Source of the DNA: Phoebastria nigripes
Lineage: Eukaryota; Chordata; Aves; Procellariiformes; Diomedeidae
Direction of reading: 5' to 3'
Assembly (NCBI GenBank): GCA_035582835.1
Contig: JAYKAV010002109.1
Coordinates: forward strand, 2,364,701-2,428,700
Length of the DNA stretch: 64,000 nt
Position numbers and translations under genes: made by a program. The first letter of the stretch is position 1. Every line of letters starts with the position of its first letter. Below, piece after piece: positions 1-14,540 of the stretch. The notes beneath the pieces were generated by a model that did not search any database, had not been told where the DNA came from, and saw only the letters and a list, made by a program, of their open reading frames with translations.

Positions 1-2252
1 GCATAGTGCATAGCATGGGAAGCAAGAAAGTCATACAAACAAGAGGTTTTTAAATGTGTGGAGTTGCCTGACAGTTAAATTTCTATACAAAGACTGCATA
101 CTGCTTCCATAGGGATGTCTGGAGTAAACAGTATTGTCAGTTGTGTGCCTCTGGGCTTCAGCATAAATAAGTATAATGCAATGAACATTGAAGTATTCAC
201 AAGATTGGTATTTTCCTCGGTAACAAGACTGCTACAGATCCACAAATAGTAAAGTTGCACATTTGTCCATTTTTACCATGCTAATATTACAAGCCCCTTT
301 TTTATCCCAGTGTTTACCTTTATAAATGCATACTTCAATTGTAGCCAAAGAAAAGACATAACACACACAAATGGAAGCATACCAGAATTAGTTTAAAACT
401 ACTTGTAAATCCCTTACATTACAAAAATTGCCCAACTGTGGCCACTGTTTACCTGTAATTTCCATATATTCTGTAAGTCAGCTCCATTAGCTACAGTCAT
501 TCTGCTAAATAGCTATTAATGCATTAGAGAGGTCGGAGGTCTGCACGGGTAGTCATATTCAAGCGATAAGGTAGCTTTTACATATGTCTTCGATACTGAA
601 AGGTACACTTTGACAGCATTAAAAGATATAGTAAAGACATTTTAGAAAAATTACCACGCTATGAATGTGGAATATCATCTTTGCTATAGAAAGCAACATG
701 TTAATAAACAATGTAACAAATATTGCGAGTGTAATGTATCTTTTTTTTGGCTTAAAAATATGTAGTCAATTAGCTTTATTTGTAAAGGTTGTAAATTATA
801 ACATATTTCATAGGGAAATGATAGTAATATGTCTTTTTAACTTGAATTTATCGTAATTATTTAAGCTATCGTAACTTACTTTTAAAAACTGCTAGCAGAG
901 TACATGTTTTGAAATTAACTAGCAGTAAGTACCAGCAACATTAAATAATTGAAGAGAAGATGGAAGAAAGGCACAAAAATAATGTTAATAGTTTGAGACT
1001 TGGCTACCCAGAATGCGTCCCGGTTACAGTGTGCTATATCAGAGGCAGCTGTAGCCTAAGCCCCAACCAAGAGGAGACACCCTTCTGTTCTTTTCCTTAA
1101 GGAAATGTTACTTGCCAAAAAAGTAAAAATTGGTAGGCTTTAAGGAACATTATTATGACAAGTTGGCATCTTGTATTTATCCACAGTTCCCTTCTCGGGA
1201 ATGCATTCAACTGGAATTCAGCTTGGGAACTGCATCTGGTGGTGTGGACAACCTGAAAAGGCCATGCAAGTCTTTAGAAATTGATTCCTGAGGCTTACAG
1301 AGGATCTAGAAGTTAAGACTCTAGATACCTTTGTGTTAAAGAAATTGTCTTTATACAAAAATATTTTGTAAAGTTTAGCAAATACACAGCAGAAGGCACT
1401 GTGGTTAAAAAGAAAGTTTTCAAAGGAGCAGAAAACATTAATGGTGAAGATACTTCTAACAACAGTTTTCAGTCACTGTTCTTTTTTTTTTCCAGATTTT
1501 CCAAAATTTTAAATTTCTCTAAATGGTTTTCACTTCAGAAAATGAGCAATTATTTCTCCTGGTATGTACCCATTTCTTACATAACTTAAATGTTTTCCTG
1601 GGGGTATGTACTATGGACCCAAAAGGTACTTTAAGAGAAAGAACTTTGCCTTGCTCCAATTCCATTGTGGCACTGTTGGAAAACAAATATTACCCACAAA
1701 GCTTGCAAGTACATTAAGAATCAGAGTAGTTTTCAAACTTGTTCAGTTTTTCCTTTGATTAATTTTAACGTACTAATGTGAGTAAATGACAAACAACACT
1801 TCAGTATTTACATCTGTAATGCTTCTACCTGGAGACTTTGAATGCTTTTTGGCCCAGGAACCCCTGTACTTACTGTGAAACTCAGTGACACTTTGCAGTT
1901 GCAAGCACAGCGTCCGAGTGAGCCCTCCTAAACCAAAGGCCATCTATTTTAATATGTATGCATGCACTATGGAAGGCAATCCTGTACAGAATTTGGGGGT
2001 TTGGGGAGGCAGAGAGGAGGTATGATGTCTTACTCCTGACTCTTATTTGCACTTAGAATTAATAAAAGCGCGATAGTTTATGTTTTCATTGTAAGTAGAA
2101 TCTAAAAGGTATTCTCTGTACTTTTACAAATAACAGCATTTAAGATTTTGTACTTCCTAAGTGAAGCAGTTTACAAGTAGGTCATTTAAAATGTGAACTC
2201 GTTTACAGTGAAGTGACACCTCTGTCCAAATAAATACTAACTTTTCAAAACA

Positions 2253-2290
2253 ATCCAATGAAATTAAATGAAATACAATGCAATGAAATA
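2253..2290. repeat. imperfect AATGAAAT-type short tandem repeat
   Basis: Repeated CCAATGAAATTAAATGAAATAC-like phrases (CAATGAAATA recurs) across about 38 bp. Confidence 0.7.
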
Positions 2291-2524
2291 CAGCTGTGAC
2301 TTTCAGAGAACGGAATGTTATTAAACAGCTGAAAATTAAAATAGGAAGCCAGTTATTTCTTAAGTACCTGTAAGTAGTAACTCCACATGGAGTCAGTTAT
2401 TCAAAGTCTTGGGGACTGACAGTAAGGTTTGTCTGCCACAACAGCCTGCAGTGGAGGTTTCTCTCTTAATGAATGCTCAGCTTCAGATACTCATTTCACA
2501 ACCGCAACCCATTTTTTCCCCTTT

Positions 2525-2890
2525 AAATCTAGAATTTCTCCACTCTCAACAGGAGATGCAGACATGAAAAAATAAAAATTAATTCAGTTGGTAAACTGAT
2601 TAACTGTGCTGCACTGATCCTGTGCAGAATAATTATATGTTTAGCTGAAGGGTTTTCCTTAGCATGTAATTCCCTGATTTCAAGCTGGCTCATAAAAGAG
2701 AAAGGAAGGGAAGGAGGAGGGAGCTGAGAGCAGGGAAGCTGATGACGTGAGTGGACTTGTTAGCATTCATATCACGCAGGGCTCCGGCAAACCCCTTCTC
2801 AGTCTTCTTTTGCTTTTCATTAGATCACTACCGGTTCTGTAGCAATATGTCATAGCCAGGGAGTCTCCTCCATTTACAGAACGTAATATA
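2525..2890 (+). promoter_or_regulatory. duplicated conserved non-coding block, copy 1
   Basis: About 365 bp align with 15262-15615 in the same orientation, with small indels. Shared cores include GATTAACTGTGCTGCA (2598-2613), GGTTTTCCTTAGCA (2651 onward), a 22-base identical run ending GATGACGTGA (2729-2750) and a 21-base identical run CAGGGCTCCGGCAAACCCCTT (2777-2797). The last two are separated by exactly 26 bases in both copies. TGACGTGA resembles a CRE/ATF half-palindrome, and the TTAATTC/GATTAAC stretches resemble homeodomain sites. Differences between copies are mostly transitions and do not follow codon positions in either strand's open frame. A regulatory role is inferred. An exapted ancient transposon is the main alternative. 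Confidence 0.6.
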
Positions 2891-3544
2891 TAAAATCTTA
2901 GAGCGTACTGGAGACACAGCTAAATATTATGATCTTCTGCAAAAGCAGCCTTATAGGTACTGAGCTGGATGATACTTAGGTTTCTTGGTCCCCCTCATGA
3001 CCTTAGAATCCCATAGTGCAAGAACTTGACTTCACAAGATACAATTTGAAACTTGGGTAGATAACCCAGGTCATATCTTATTTAGAAAAATGTAGGTTTT
3101 ATAACACCTTTTCAATTCTTTCTGAAGACAAATAGGTTTGGAAGAGAACNGAGAGCCACAAACAGAGATGCCCTCAGAATTAACGTTGAATTTTCAGGCA
3201 GTTCTAAAGTAAAGGTTTCATCATTTTCCTTCCACTCTCACCAATTTCAAAACTGAAACAAACAATTTACTGTTGTGGCTCCCCCTTGGATTACTGTGTT
3301 CCACTAGTACCGCATTTCCAGTTGTAGCTAGGAAGTCAGTGAATCAGAATTGTCTGCAATTGCTCTGATTCCTCTTACAAGTTTCAGACTGTAATACTTT
3401 TTAGTAACAAATTTTGGCAACAACTACTCTGTTGAATGTTGTAAACTAATTGCTTTAAAAGGGTCAGAAAAGCACACCTCAAAGTTGACTACTTTGCAAT
3501 TAAGTGGTTAAGATCAGATTTCAAGAAGCGTGTTCCCAGTATTA

Positions 3545-3735
3545 GGTACGGTTAAGTGTTGGAATAAGCTGTCTGGGCAGGTTTGGCCATTTCTTTTGTA
3601 GGAGGTTTTGAACACAACTAAGAAGAGCTCAGACAAACATCCCTCTGGAATGGTTTATGTACCCAGCCTGTCCACAGCAGAATGGCCTAATGTCTCCTCA
3701 AGGCTTCTGCCAGTTCAGACAAGATCTTGGGATGG
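3545..3735 (+). mobile_element. ancient, highly diverged CR1 3' untranslated end
   Basis: The stretch from GGAATAAGCTGTCTGGGCAGG through GTAGGAGGTTTTGAACACAA, then ACATCCCTCTGGAATGGTTTATG and CAGAATGGCCTAATGTCTCC, follows the order of segments typical of old amniote CR1 3' ends. Those are the segment ending in a GG(A/T)GGTTTT-like motif, a CATC...GGGATGGTTTA-like motif, then a ggactagatgacctcc-like motif. It is far more diverged than the copy at 13135. Boundaries are approximate. Confidence 0.55.
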
Positions 3736-6700
3736 TTTCTTGCATATGTATGACCCTCATCTTTGAAACATGTGAAACAGTCCCCAAGAGATTATAGCTC
3801 TAACTTCCTTCTGGATATTTCATGGTTTATATTTTCCAGAATACCTGTGTGAGAAGGCTATCCTAGCTGCAGACATAGGTAGACGCCTGGGATGAATCTG
3901 CATTTCAAATATTCTGAGAACTAATGTCAATGGGAAGACTAGATTAGGGGGGCGACTACAACTTGGTTAGGAGAGAATATGAAAAAATCATACACAAACT
4001 GTAATCTAAAAGTTCAGGATCTCAGCTGACTGTCTCTTGGAAAGGAAGTCTAGCACAGCTGAGTTGCTCTCTCATGATGAGTAAATATGATATGAGGATA
4101 CATTGGATTTTTCTTTACTCTCTTTCCTTTAATTTTTTACTTTCTCTTTAATTTTTTAATTTATCTTCCATTGTCTTGATTTTCTTTACATTCTTTTTAA
4201 TTCTCATTTTCTTCTAAAATATTTGCATATCACTAAGAATTAGTGTTTATAAAAGTTACTGGCCAAAAGACCTGGCAAGCATGTCATGTTTTTGTTATCA
4301 CCTATGGTACACATGGAAAATGAAAGCAGATGCACTCAATATTGACTATAAATTGTAAGTAATAAAAGTATATGTATATGTATAATGTTTAGACAAAGCA
4401 GGAAAAATATTTAACTCTAGTGAAAGCCTAGCAAAACCAAGTCAGAGACAAAGTATTCAAGATCAAATCAGTACTCTGTTCCAAATGTCTAAAGTTCAAA
4501 AATCTTAATGTTGTATTTTATAAGAAGCTAACAGCACAGCCTCCTGAGAGCAGAAGACATGGTATTCATCAGAGTTTCAGCATCAGAAGCAAATATATAC
4601 CCATTACTAACGCTTCACAAAAGCCTCATTCCTTTCAATCTAAGAGGTTAAGATATACAGAGCTCAGAAGACTGGCAGGATAACTAAGACCCGGTACCCT
4701 CAATGCTTTAACTATCATCACTTTTAATTCAACCTGTGCACCACTGGCAGCCTGGACAGACAACAAAACACTTTGCTGAGTCCATTACTCCATTTTCTGC
4801 CTTTCCAGTAATGACACAGCCGTATTTAGTGTCATGGCAAGCTGACCTACAAGCTGAGTAGAGTATTGTACAAAGACCTTCATGTATCAAGTCTAGATGT
4901 AACATTCTATGGAAATTATTTGGCCAAGGTATTTCTGCATCCCTATCACTATGACCTCATTTTTACTAGGACCTTTTTGAAGACCAGTTAAAAACTGGTC
5001 TATATATCTTCCAAGAACCGACTGGATTAGCACTATCTCCATAAAAGATTTCAGCAACATTTAGCAATTTAATGGTCTATATTCATTATCTGGAGATTTA
5101 GGGATATGTTCTAAAATTTCCCCATCTATAACACAGATACACTCAGACCTTTTAAATAAATGTAATTCTGCTTGCAGAGAAAAGTCTGAGCTGAATGAAT
5201 GTCTCTCAAGTCACATTTATCAAGCGTAACTAATCTTCCAGGTCATTATGTAAAGAAATTTATTTTATTGTCTTGAACCTTAATATAGGCAGCCAGACAC
5301 AATTGTCATGCATTGCTGTATCTTGTAACCTTACCATATGTTCTTAAGACACATTATGCAAAATCCCCAACTTTCTTCAAATTCTGACCACTATGGGGAG
5401 AACACAATGCAAATTCAGAAGAGATCAACCTTCTCCAGATCTCCACTATTTCACAATGTATTATATTAGGAAGCAAAATTCNGAATAAATTGGACCCTGT
5501 GGATGACACTTTCAGATCACATTAAATGAGGCACTGTATGTCAAGAAACTACAAAGATACTGGATCCTGCTGAGCAATAATACACTTCCATGGTTTCTTC
5601 CCAGACATAATCCTGACAACACTTTCTTGCCCTCCTAATTCCTGATTCTAAATTTTTCCTTGCTTTGGCAGGAATGACACCAACACATGTACCATAACAT
5701 TGAGAACTCTGTGTGTAACACCTCAGAGTTACTTTTACAAGTTTATAAAATGTGTATTTCTTAGAAAAATAGCAGAACATCTCAGTGTTACAGTATTTCT
5801 GGCTACCTAATTTGGAAAGCAGTTTTAGAAACATTACACTTTGCAAAAAAATACATTATGAATAGCATTTTAGTGCATGCCAGAAAAACACTGTCTAGAT
5901 GGTGGAGTGTCAGGTAAAGTTCCGTTCCAGTTCCTATGTCTCAAAACCAGTGGTAAGGCAGTTGCATGCTTTCTGGGTCTGTCCTAAATGTACACTATGG
6001 GTGTCAGATGGACATTTCATGTGCTTGAGTAAAGAAATATTTCTACCTAATGAAATTTCCATACGTCTCTTTCTGACAGGTGTAATGGCTTGCATTTCTA
6101 TTTGTAATGAAGGAAAAAATGCATGAGGCACAATAAATATTACAACNCTCGCATATGCCAGGAAAGTAAAAAGTATGTTACAGTTTGTCCTGAGGTGTTT
6201 TGCAAAATTGTTTTAACACCTGCAAAGGTTTAAAAGCTAAAAAGGAAAGAACTTATCCTTTTAATGCCATTCTTTCTGAGAACAGCTGTCCTGCCATGCT
6301 AACAGAAATGGAGGTTGTAGTTCTGCTGGTGAAATTAGTGCCACTGTTGATGTTAAATGAAACATTGTACTTAATAAACTACAATAGTATAGAATATTGC
6401 TGAGCAATGATATACATTCATCCTCTCCCCCCAGAAAAAATTTGCAGATATCTTCTAAATTACTTTCGTAGTTTAGTTTTTTTACTAAACACAAAACTTT
6501 CCCCCGTTCCCTGATGCCATTATAGTGATGACAGATGAGTTGGAAAGAAGCAGCTTGGTGAGTTATCATTATAGGATTCAGAAAGAGGAAAAAATTGTAA
6601 GGTTGTATTTGTGAAGATCTCTAGTGATGAATCAAAANGAAATTATTTCTGATTACCTAATACTCAAACAGCTCCTAACAAGTATCCTTGTTGACCTTCT

Positions 6701-9700
6701 ATAGCGATGCACTCAGAAGAATTCAAGGCCAATGCAATGTTTATTTTTTCCTACTCAAATTCTCCACCAACTGTTTTCCAGTAAAAATGAATTATAAAAA
6801 GACTGTGGTGCATTTTAGTTATAACGTGGGTGATGTGTTTAAAATAAAAATGTAACAGACAATAATTTTACAAAATACATTCAGCTTTATTCCCTACAAA
6901 CGTGTTCACCTTTTTCATTCTAAACATCATACAAAGCCTAGAAAAATTTTATGGATTTCAGGAGTTCTTAATGCGGAAATTGTGTCTTCTATAACTGTAA
7001 TGAAACTACTACAACTATAGAAAGGATTAATTTGACACATGTGCTTTTTAGTTTACATGGAAAACTACCTCTGTTTGAGTTAAGACAGACAGTAATGTCA
7101 TCAGCCTGACAACTCAGACATAGCAATTATCGCTTGAATGAAGAGCATGTTATAGCTCTCTCTTTTCACCAGCTTCCCCTGTTCTCTTTTCGTCTCTCTC
7201 CTCTTGTTTATTCATATTATTCTCTAGCAATATGTTTCTGGCCTTTTTCATAATCAGATGGAGAGTAAGCATCAGATATTGTGAAGCAATTCGTTCANTT
7301 AACATTAAAAAATTCTAGCTCTGGCCTTATATATCTCAGAGAGTAGAGGGTTGCAGTGATTTGGAAGTGAACTCTNTTGAAAATCCAGGAGAAGGCAATG
7401 AAGGGAGAGCAATGGGAGAAACGAATGGAAGAAACAACATGGGGATGATAAATTCCTTTTTCCCCTCTGCCCGGTATTCTCCGATCGGAGTCCAGTCCTG
7501 TGTGGGAGTTTTTACTGTCCTGTAGTACAGGGTTCAGGTGGTATGCTNAATAACACAAAGCTCAGCTGCTGTACCACGCTGTCTGTTCTGAAATGCAAAT
7601 ATGGCTACTTTTTCAAAACTTCCTTTTCAAAATAACAAAGACATGTCCATACTAAGCATTAGCAGATAACAGAAATGAAGTGACAATATCAGCAAGTTTT
7701 GATCTCAAGCTTGGCAAACCGAGGGTGCTTCTGTATGTTGCAAACGTGTGCAATTCCATCAAAATATTATTTTATAAATAAAGGATTACCATTTTGACAG
7801 CCTCAGATTAATTAGAGCAAGTTGAAAACCACCTGCCTAAAGAGCCCTAGCACAACTTCTGGTAGCTTTAAGGTGCAGTTGGAAGAGGGCATATATTGAG
7901 GTTTCATTGATTCTACATTAAAATCGCCTGTGAATATCAAGGACGCTTCTAACTTCTCTTTCAGACTATGAAATGTTGCTTCCCTGGAAGACATGGGGGA
8001 GGTAGTCCAACAATGGTATCTATTTATGAAATCCTTTGCAATGGATAGGAACATATCTTATACTAGATAGGAATGTGCTGCAGTGGGCATATTCCTAAAA
8101 CCAGGAAAGACATATGTAGGCATCTGTTATTGATCACTCAGCATGAACAATGAGCTCATAATGAAAATGTCCTAAATTACAGAACACTAAGGAGAGATTT
8201 TAATTGCCCATTGTCAAGAGATTTTAATTGGTCATTGCCAAGTCACACTGAGAATTTTCCTTAGTTATACAGAAAACAACTTTATGGTTTACAGAGGAAA
8301 AAGACATTCAAAGCAGAGAAAAAACACTTTGAACCTTGCATTTGAATCATATAGTTGGAGGGAACAGGTAGAGTAATGTAAAAGAAGTTCAGAACTAATA
8401 GAGAAGTTTGAAATATTCACTACTTCAATGTCATATAAAAAGAAATGGATCCACTTAGGGCAGTAACTCAGAGATGCTGTATTTCCAGAAATAAATTTTG
8501 GAGAATGAAAAGAACTAGTGAATGATCCATCAAAAATACAACAAATAATGAATCTAAATAATAAAACAGAGAAATTACAACCATAAATAGAGAGACAGGA
8601 AATTTTCACACAGGAAATAAAAAGGCAGATAAACGATAAGTTTAAATAATTATAATTTTCTTAGGAAAATGGAGGTAAACACTTCCCAAGACTTTCAAAA
8701 GTGGACTTAAAAACACTAGGAAATGTGCTAAGGAAACCATCACGCACTGAAAGAAAGAAACACTGGGGCATCTTATTAGCTATTTCTCGTTTCTCTGATA
8801 ATTCTCAGAACAAATTATCGATAGCTTTTGTGGTAGCAGCAGAAATCATTATTTGCATATCAGCAGTGAGGAAATACTTTAACTAGAAACCAGATTGCTC
8901 AAATGATCATTCAATGAAAGTGTTTTAATTCAATCTCTGAATCATTCCAAAAGCCATCAATATCACTTATAATGTGAAAAAAAGCTTTCCTATCCCCTAT
9001 TTCTTGTGGGTTGCTCTTTGCACGTTCTCTCCGCTGTTAAGTTCCATAAATTTTACATATTTAAAGGTAGTTCTGTAGTTAATTAATAAGGCCTCCTTTA
9101 TGAGGTCCTCTAGTGTCAAAATAGCATGTTTTATTCTTAAAATATTTTGTATATTTCCATTTGCTTTTATGAACAACTTCTGCAATAAAAGGATGTTGAT
9201 ATATGAGGAATCCTGGCATTTGGAATGAATTCATTCCACATAACCCTTGGCATTTTTTCAAAGGCATTGGTTTTTCATTCTTTCAAAAGAATGTCTTTGA
9301 TGATAGCTCTCCAGCTTCCATGTCATACGTCCAGGCAGAAATTCCATGTGAACCAAAGCTGTCTGGTTCTTCTGTGTAATGTCAGACTGGCCTGCTGATT
9401 GCCGGGCGTACAAAATTATTCACCCCAGTGCTTTTTTTTTTTCTTTTGCCATCTAATGTCATACTTGATTTGAATTGCTTGAATTCTCATAAAATTTATT
9501 CTTTCAAATCTCATTAATATCCCATCTTTTGAGGGGAAATGATAGACAATATTTCAACTTTTGCTTGCAAACTGATAAGCTATCACATAAAAGGACAATG
9601 TCACCAGCAAAATTAAACCTTATAGCGTACTGTTAAGCCACGTTAATGCCATCCTGGAACAGTNTGTATTTGTTCTCATAATGAAGCAAACAATGGTGAA

Positions 9701-12700
9701 AGAGCAGAAGCAAATAAATTGCATCTGTGGTTAACCCTAGTACGCATTCATGCAAGCTTGAGTTAACATTATCTGTGCAAGCCACACCTTGGACTACTGT
9801 CCTCAGGCTGTTAAGAAAGTTTCATTAAGATGATTAAGAGAAGGCCACAAGTATATACAAAATTCATAAATTACGTAAAATACTAACATAATTATTATAA
9901 TTTTGTAGCAGTTCAAGATATACCAGAACGAATTACGATATATCTATCAGACCATCACTAATTCTTATGGAGCCAATGGCTTTCTCTGCTCCACAGCTAC
10001 CATCCCTGAAACATAATGAAGGTCCATGACTAAGCATTCCCTAAATGATTACAGAATTTGCATTTTTTGGTTTTGGTGCAGGGAAAGAACCCAGATTTCT
10101 CAGAAAAAAAGAACCATTTAGTGGATATGTTAAAATATTGGCCAACTTCTTATTCTAAAGAAGTACATTTTGAAACAGGAACTGTGATTCTTTGGAGAGT
10201 TAAAAATAAACAAGGTTTCTAAATTACATCCAAGAAGTACAGAGGAGTTTGAAGGTAAGCTTATTTCATGTTATTTCAGTCTGAAGGTCATCTTACCAGT
10301 TTCTGTAGGCAAGATTATTCAGTAAACTTGTTTTACATGTCCAGTTGACAAATTGTGCTCTGAGATAAACTCACGTGATGCCTCAGAATTATTGGAAATT
10401 GTGTCTTTGAAAAAAGCATGTGGTCTTCCCTTAAGGTCCATCCCACAATCTCTTTATCTGTAATAATCTTAGGAAAGGNGCATTATCTGAGATTTTTACT
10501 GAAAAATTAGAAATTCAATAGTATTTATAGACTATGGATGCACTATCATCTGTGTTGCTTTCAATCCGAATGACTGTCAATACCACTTGTACAGTAAAAC
10601 AGAACAAGAAGAGCATGTTTTGTTATTAAGTTTTCTGCAATAGATATCCTAAAGCTAACTGAAGTTGAGCTCATATTAGTGAATCTGGCATACAGGTAAA
10701 CCTGGTCCACAAGTCAGTCTAGTAAATGAGACACAACTATGTAAAAATAAATGCATTATTACAGTGTAGTATTCTTTATACAGAAGTGTCAGTATATCTT
10801 GCAGACTGGCTGTTCTGGGTAAGGTAATAAAACTGATCAAGCAGTATAATTAGGAAATATTCTCGAGGGACACTTTAGATCACAGTACAGTCATGCACTG
10901 GTATATTCTAATTTTTTGATTTAAAATTTATAGTGATCTACCAAGAGTTCTCTTGATAGAACCAACTAGCAGCTAGCAAAGAAGCAACGTTTATTAAAGC
11001 CATGCTTATTTCCAATGTTCATTATCTTCCATTTTGCCTCTGTGCAATTCCTGTTTCCAGCTCCTGTGTCTTAACTCATTGGTTTGACTCTAAAAATCAA
11101 TAAATGCTTACAGACTAGGAGGATACTAACAGGAGTTGAAAAAAACCCTGCCTAGAAATCCATTGAAAGAAGACATAGTAGTCCAGTGCAGTTATGGGCA
11201 AATGCAGGTATGACTTCTGATAAAAAATACATATGCAATTACACAACTGCAATTGTTAATGAAAGTGAAAAGTACTGCTTATATACAGATGCACTGGCAC
11301 TGGTTTGCAGATATATCAGATTGGAAATGCATACACTAATATAAAGGTAAATATGATGTTTATGATTCAGAAAATGATCATTTTTCTAAATCTGTATTGA
11401 ACCAAGTCATCATGGTGGCATTTCCATTTTTATGCTGATGAAAGTACATGCTAATGTCATCTAAACTGAGTTTCCAACAGACTAAGGTGATAGAAAGAAG
11501 TCAAAATGCTTTGAAACACAGTGTTAAAACTTGTACCCTCATCCACTCCTATTGAAAGCTAGTAGGTAGATTGTAGTGTCTGTTCTCACTGCTTGTATTG
11601 TGTGGTTCACTTCTGTTTTAAACAACAATCACATTTCAGTCCACAGCTGGCATTTCAGTTGAGGATAACATTGTCCTTGTGCAGCTTTTACAACAGAGTT
11701 TAAAACTTCTGAGATGAGATGCACTATGTAAATGTAGGATCATTACTAGCATCCTGCTGCTTGTTAGGTTCTTTGCTTTTTCAGATCAAGTAACCTGGGA
11801 CAAAGCAGTATTTAATATCAAAGAGTAATGGCAACCTTATATACTTTGTGGACTATTAACTTTTTTTAGGCTCTAGTGTCTCCCATATAGCAGTATTTCA
11901 ACACAAAACTCTGCTGTTGCATGGTTCAGGGCATTTTTGAATTGCTAAAGAGAATGCCCACAGTGACAGGCAGAGCTGGTAAGGACTGAAGAGATACGAG
12001 AAGTTCAAACCAAGTACAATGCAGATAAAGGTTCTGAGCTTTATAGGTAATAAGTATTTCAAGAGCAACAACTCTTAATAGTGACAGGGAGACACAGTGA
12101 AATGCAGAGAAATGGCAGTTATTACCGTTAGCATCTGTAGCACATGGAAGTTATAAAATTTCATTTTGGGTGCTTGCAGTTAGAATCACAATCATTGTTC
12201 CACAGTGCAGGGAAACTGCTCCAGGAAAGAAGATCTGGCTAGCAATGGCTTCACTGGGGAAATCACATCTTCAAGATTGAAGTGTTTTTCTGCACACATA
12301 TAGCTCATTAATCAAGGGAAAAATTTGAAGCATATTATTCATCATATTTGCTGTGTTTGGATTTGAAGTGATGAGAATTAAAATAATGATCTTGACTATT
12401 ATTATTAAGTAATATGAAATTGTTCGTCTGGAGGAATAAATATGATTGGGCCTCTGAAGGTTCAGACATCTGGTACAAGCATATGGGTTGGGAATCATTA
12501 GCTAATTGTTACAAAAATACAACAAAAATGTCTTTTTAATGATAGAATTGAGGCCTTCAGGAGGACTGCTCCATGTGCTTTCCTCCTGAATGAAAGCTCC
12601 TTACTGTCCCCGTTATGCCTCGCAGCTCTCCGAAAACATATGCAATGCTTGTCAAGTTACTGAGTTTACTTATTTTGAAACATGTTCAAAGTAGAAAATA

Positions 12701-13134
12701 ACTTACATATCTATTCTCAAAACTAATTTTCAGAAAATGTTTTATGTTGCACTGATTTTTGTGTGGTAAATTGTCTTCTCTTCTAAATATGTGTATGTGT
12801 GGATTCATATTGCCCTGCAATGTCAAGACTTGGTATGAATTTACTTAGTACGAATGTACTGATGTAAGTCTTGGTACAAATGCTCAGGTGTATACTTAGA
12901 AGGTGTAAGTGGGTACGTGACGTAATGTACAGCCACTGTTTTTTGTATGGTCCAGCAAGAAGTCTAGTGAACAGGGAAAAAGACAAACAAGGTGATAATT
13001 CTGGCATGGTCCCTGAGTCTTCCCTGCTAACGTGAGAGAGTCACTCCTGTGGCCATCCTTTTCACTCCTTGTGCACTTAGAGGGCAACCTGTTTTGCTAA
13101 AGGGACTACCTCTTATTACGAGTACGTGCATGAA

Positions 13135-13200
13135 CATAAAATCATAGAATAGTTTGGGTTGGAAAGGACCTTTAAAGGTCATCTAGTCCAACCCCCAACA
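13135..13200 (-). mobile_element. truncated CR1 LINE 3' end
   Basis: On the + strand the left end carries two tail octamers, CATAAAAT (13135-13142) and CATAGAAT (13143-13150). These are the reverse complements of ATTTTATG and ATTCTATG, forms of the CR1 tail unit. The block GTTTGGGTTGGAAAGGACC and then CATCTAGTCCAACCCCC follows, typical of bird CR1 ends. Similarity stops at about 13200, so only the last ~65 bp remain. This is the usual 5' truncation of CR1, with the element reading leftward. Confidence 0.85.
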
Positions 13201-14447
13201 TAATGAATCTTGATCCAGTAATACNTATATATCTGATGATTTTTCATATAACGATACTGTGCTGTTACCCCTAAGCCATGATGGAGAACCTTTTTCTTGT
13301 CTAAGGCCAAAAAACCATTATAGATATCTTTGATAGGTCACATACTAATTCATGCCCAAGTATTAACCAGGAATTATATACAGAAACAAAATCATGTAGT
13401 CTGGTCATCATAAGCCAAGTACTTTGTGAACCAGACCCTATGGGAAAATATAATACTAATTCTTTGTTCCTTTTTTTGTGTATTTTGATTTCATCTTTGA
13501 TTCTGTTAAGCTAAAACATCTTCACAATTTATTCAACAAATACGACTTGCTGCAATCTTCATTATGCTAGTAATTTAAGAAAAAAAGCCTTGGGCTGCAT
13601 AGCATTATTAACATTGAGAATGCCTGCTGTTTCTCAGGTAGCTGTCAGTTCAGCATAAGGAAATAGCTAATTATTTTAAGCAGGTCAGTCAGGAAGAAAT
13701 CTGAAATTCTACATAGCAGTTAGAAACCAGTGTCCATTGACTTTAGCTGAAATTTGCCACTGCAGAAATATGTGCCTGAAAAAGAATCTATTGGTAAAAA
13801 TACATTCTGCCAATCTTTAACAATGTAATCTTATCAGGCTTGAAATTAAAGTAATGCATGCAAATTAGCTCCTTGATTTGCATCAGGATGAGGCTGAGAA
13901 GGATGGTGAGGAAAACAAGAAGATGTGAATAAGAGAAAATAAATCAAAAGTATGTGGGTAGATATCCTCTTTCTTGATATAACAAAGTTTTTCTAGAAGA
14001 AAAGTGGATAAGAATTACAGAAAACTTCTCAGGCACTGGGCAAGAAATCCTAAGTAATTATACTATGATACATTCTGTATTTTTATAAAATATTTATTAA
14101 TTTTTAAAGGCTTAAATTACACTTGGGCATGTCAAATCCCTTGGAATTCAAAGGTATTTAAATACTACAGTCTATTTACTTACGTTAAAGAAACACTGCT
14201 AGATTAAAAACTCAGAAAATTCTATAAAAACATTAATTTCCTCTATCATGTGGTGCCAAAACAAATTTTAATAAAGTGAAATATTTTACTATCCAGTCTA
14301 CTTTTTCCAGTGTTAAATGCTTAGCTTTGGTATTTCATTTATTTTGAAGGATGCAAAAGGTTAGACAATTTTACTTTGCAGCAGTTACAATGGACTTTTT
14401 AGTAATGACAGTATATATTTAGGAACAAACCACTTACAGAGATATGA

Positions 14448-14540
14448 TGCCTCATTCTCCTATCACTCCTACCAGTGTAAATCACTGGTACATTTTCACT
14501 GTGAATCACTGCATCCAACTGTTAATGGATTTATGTTGCA
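14448..14540 (+). repeat. old amniote dispersed-repeat fragment
   Basis: CCTCATTCTCCTATCACTCCTACCAGTGTAAATCACTGGTAC resembles the recurrent amniote repeat phrase cctgattctcctctcacttacaccagtgtaaatcaggagtaac. About 150 bp further on, CCACTTAAATCAATGGGACTACTTC (14699-14723) resembles another part of the same class of repeats. Boundaries and family are uncertain. Confidence 0.4.

Larger units (their letters stand above)
1..13134. other. AT-rich non-coding DNA, no supported gene
   Basis: Apart from the old CR1 relic (3545-3735) and duplicated block copy 1, I see no gene, structural RNA or intact element. ATG frames here (60-107 codons, for example 5541-5846 and 8289-8609 on the minus strand) lack coding character. 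If the candidate minus-strand gene continues leftward, part of this could be intron. Confidence 0.6.

Noticed and set aside
453..501. Minus-strand splice-bounded frame reading MTVANGADLQNIWKLQ
   Set aside because: Only 16 codons with a weak pyrimidine tract; open frames of this size between AG and GT sites are expected often by chance. No linked exon.
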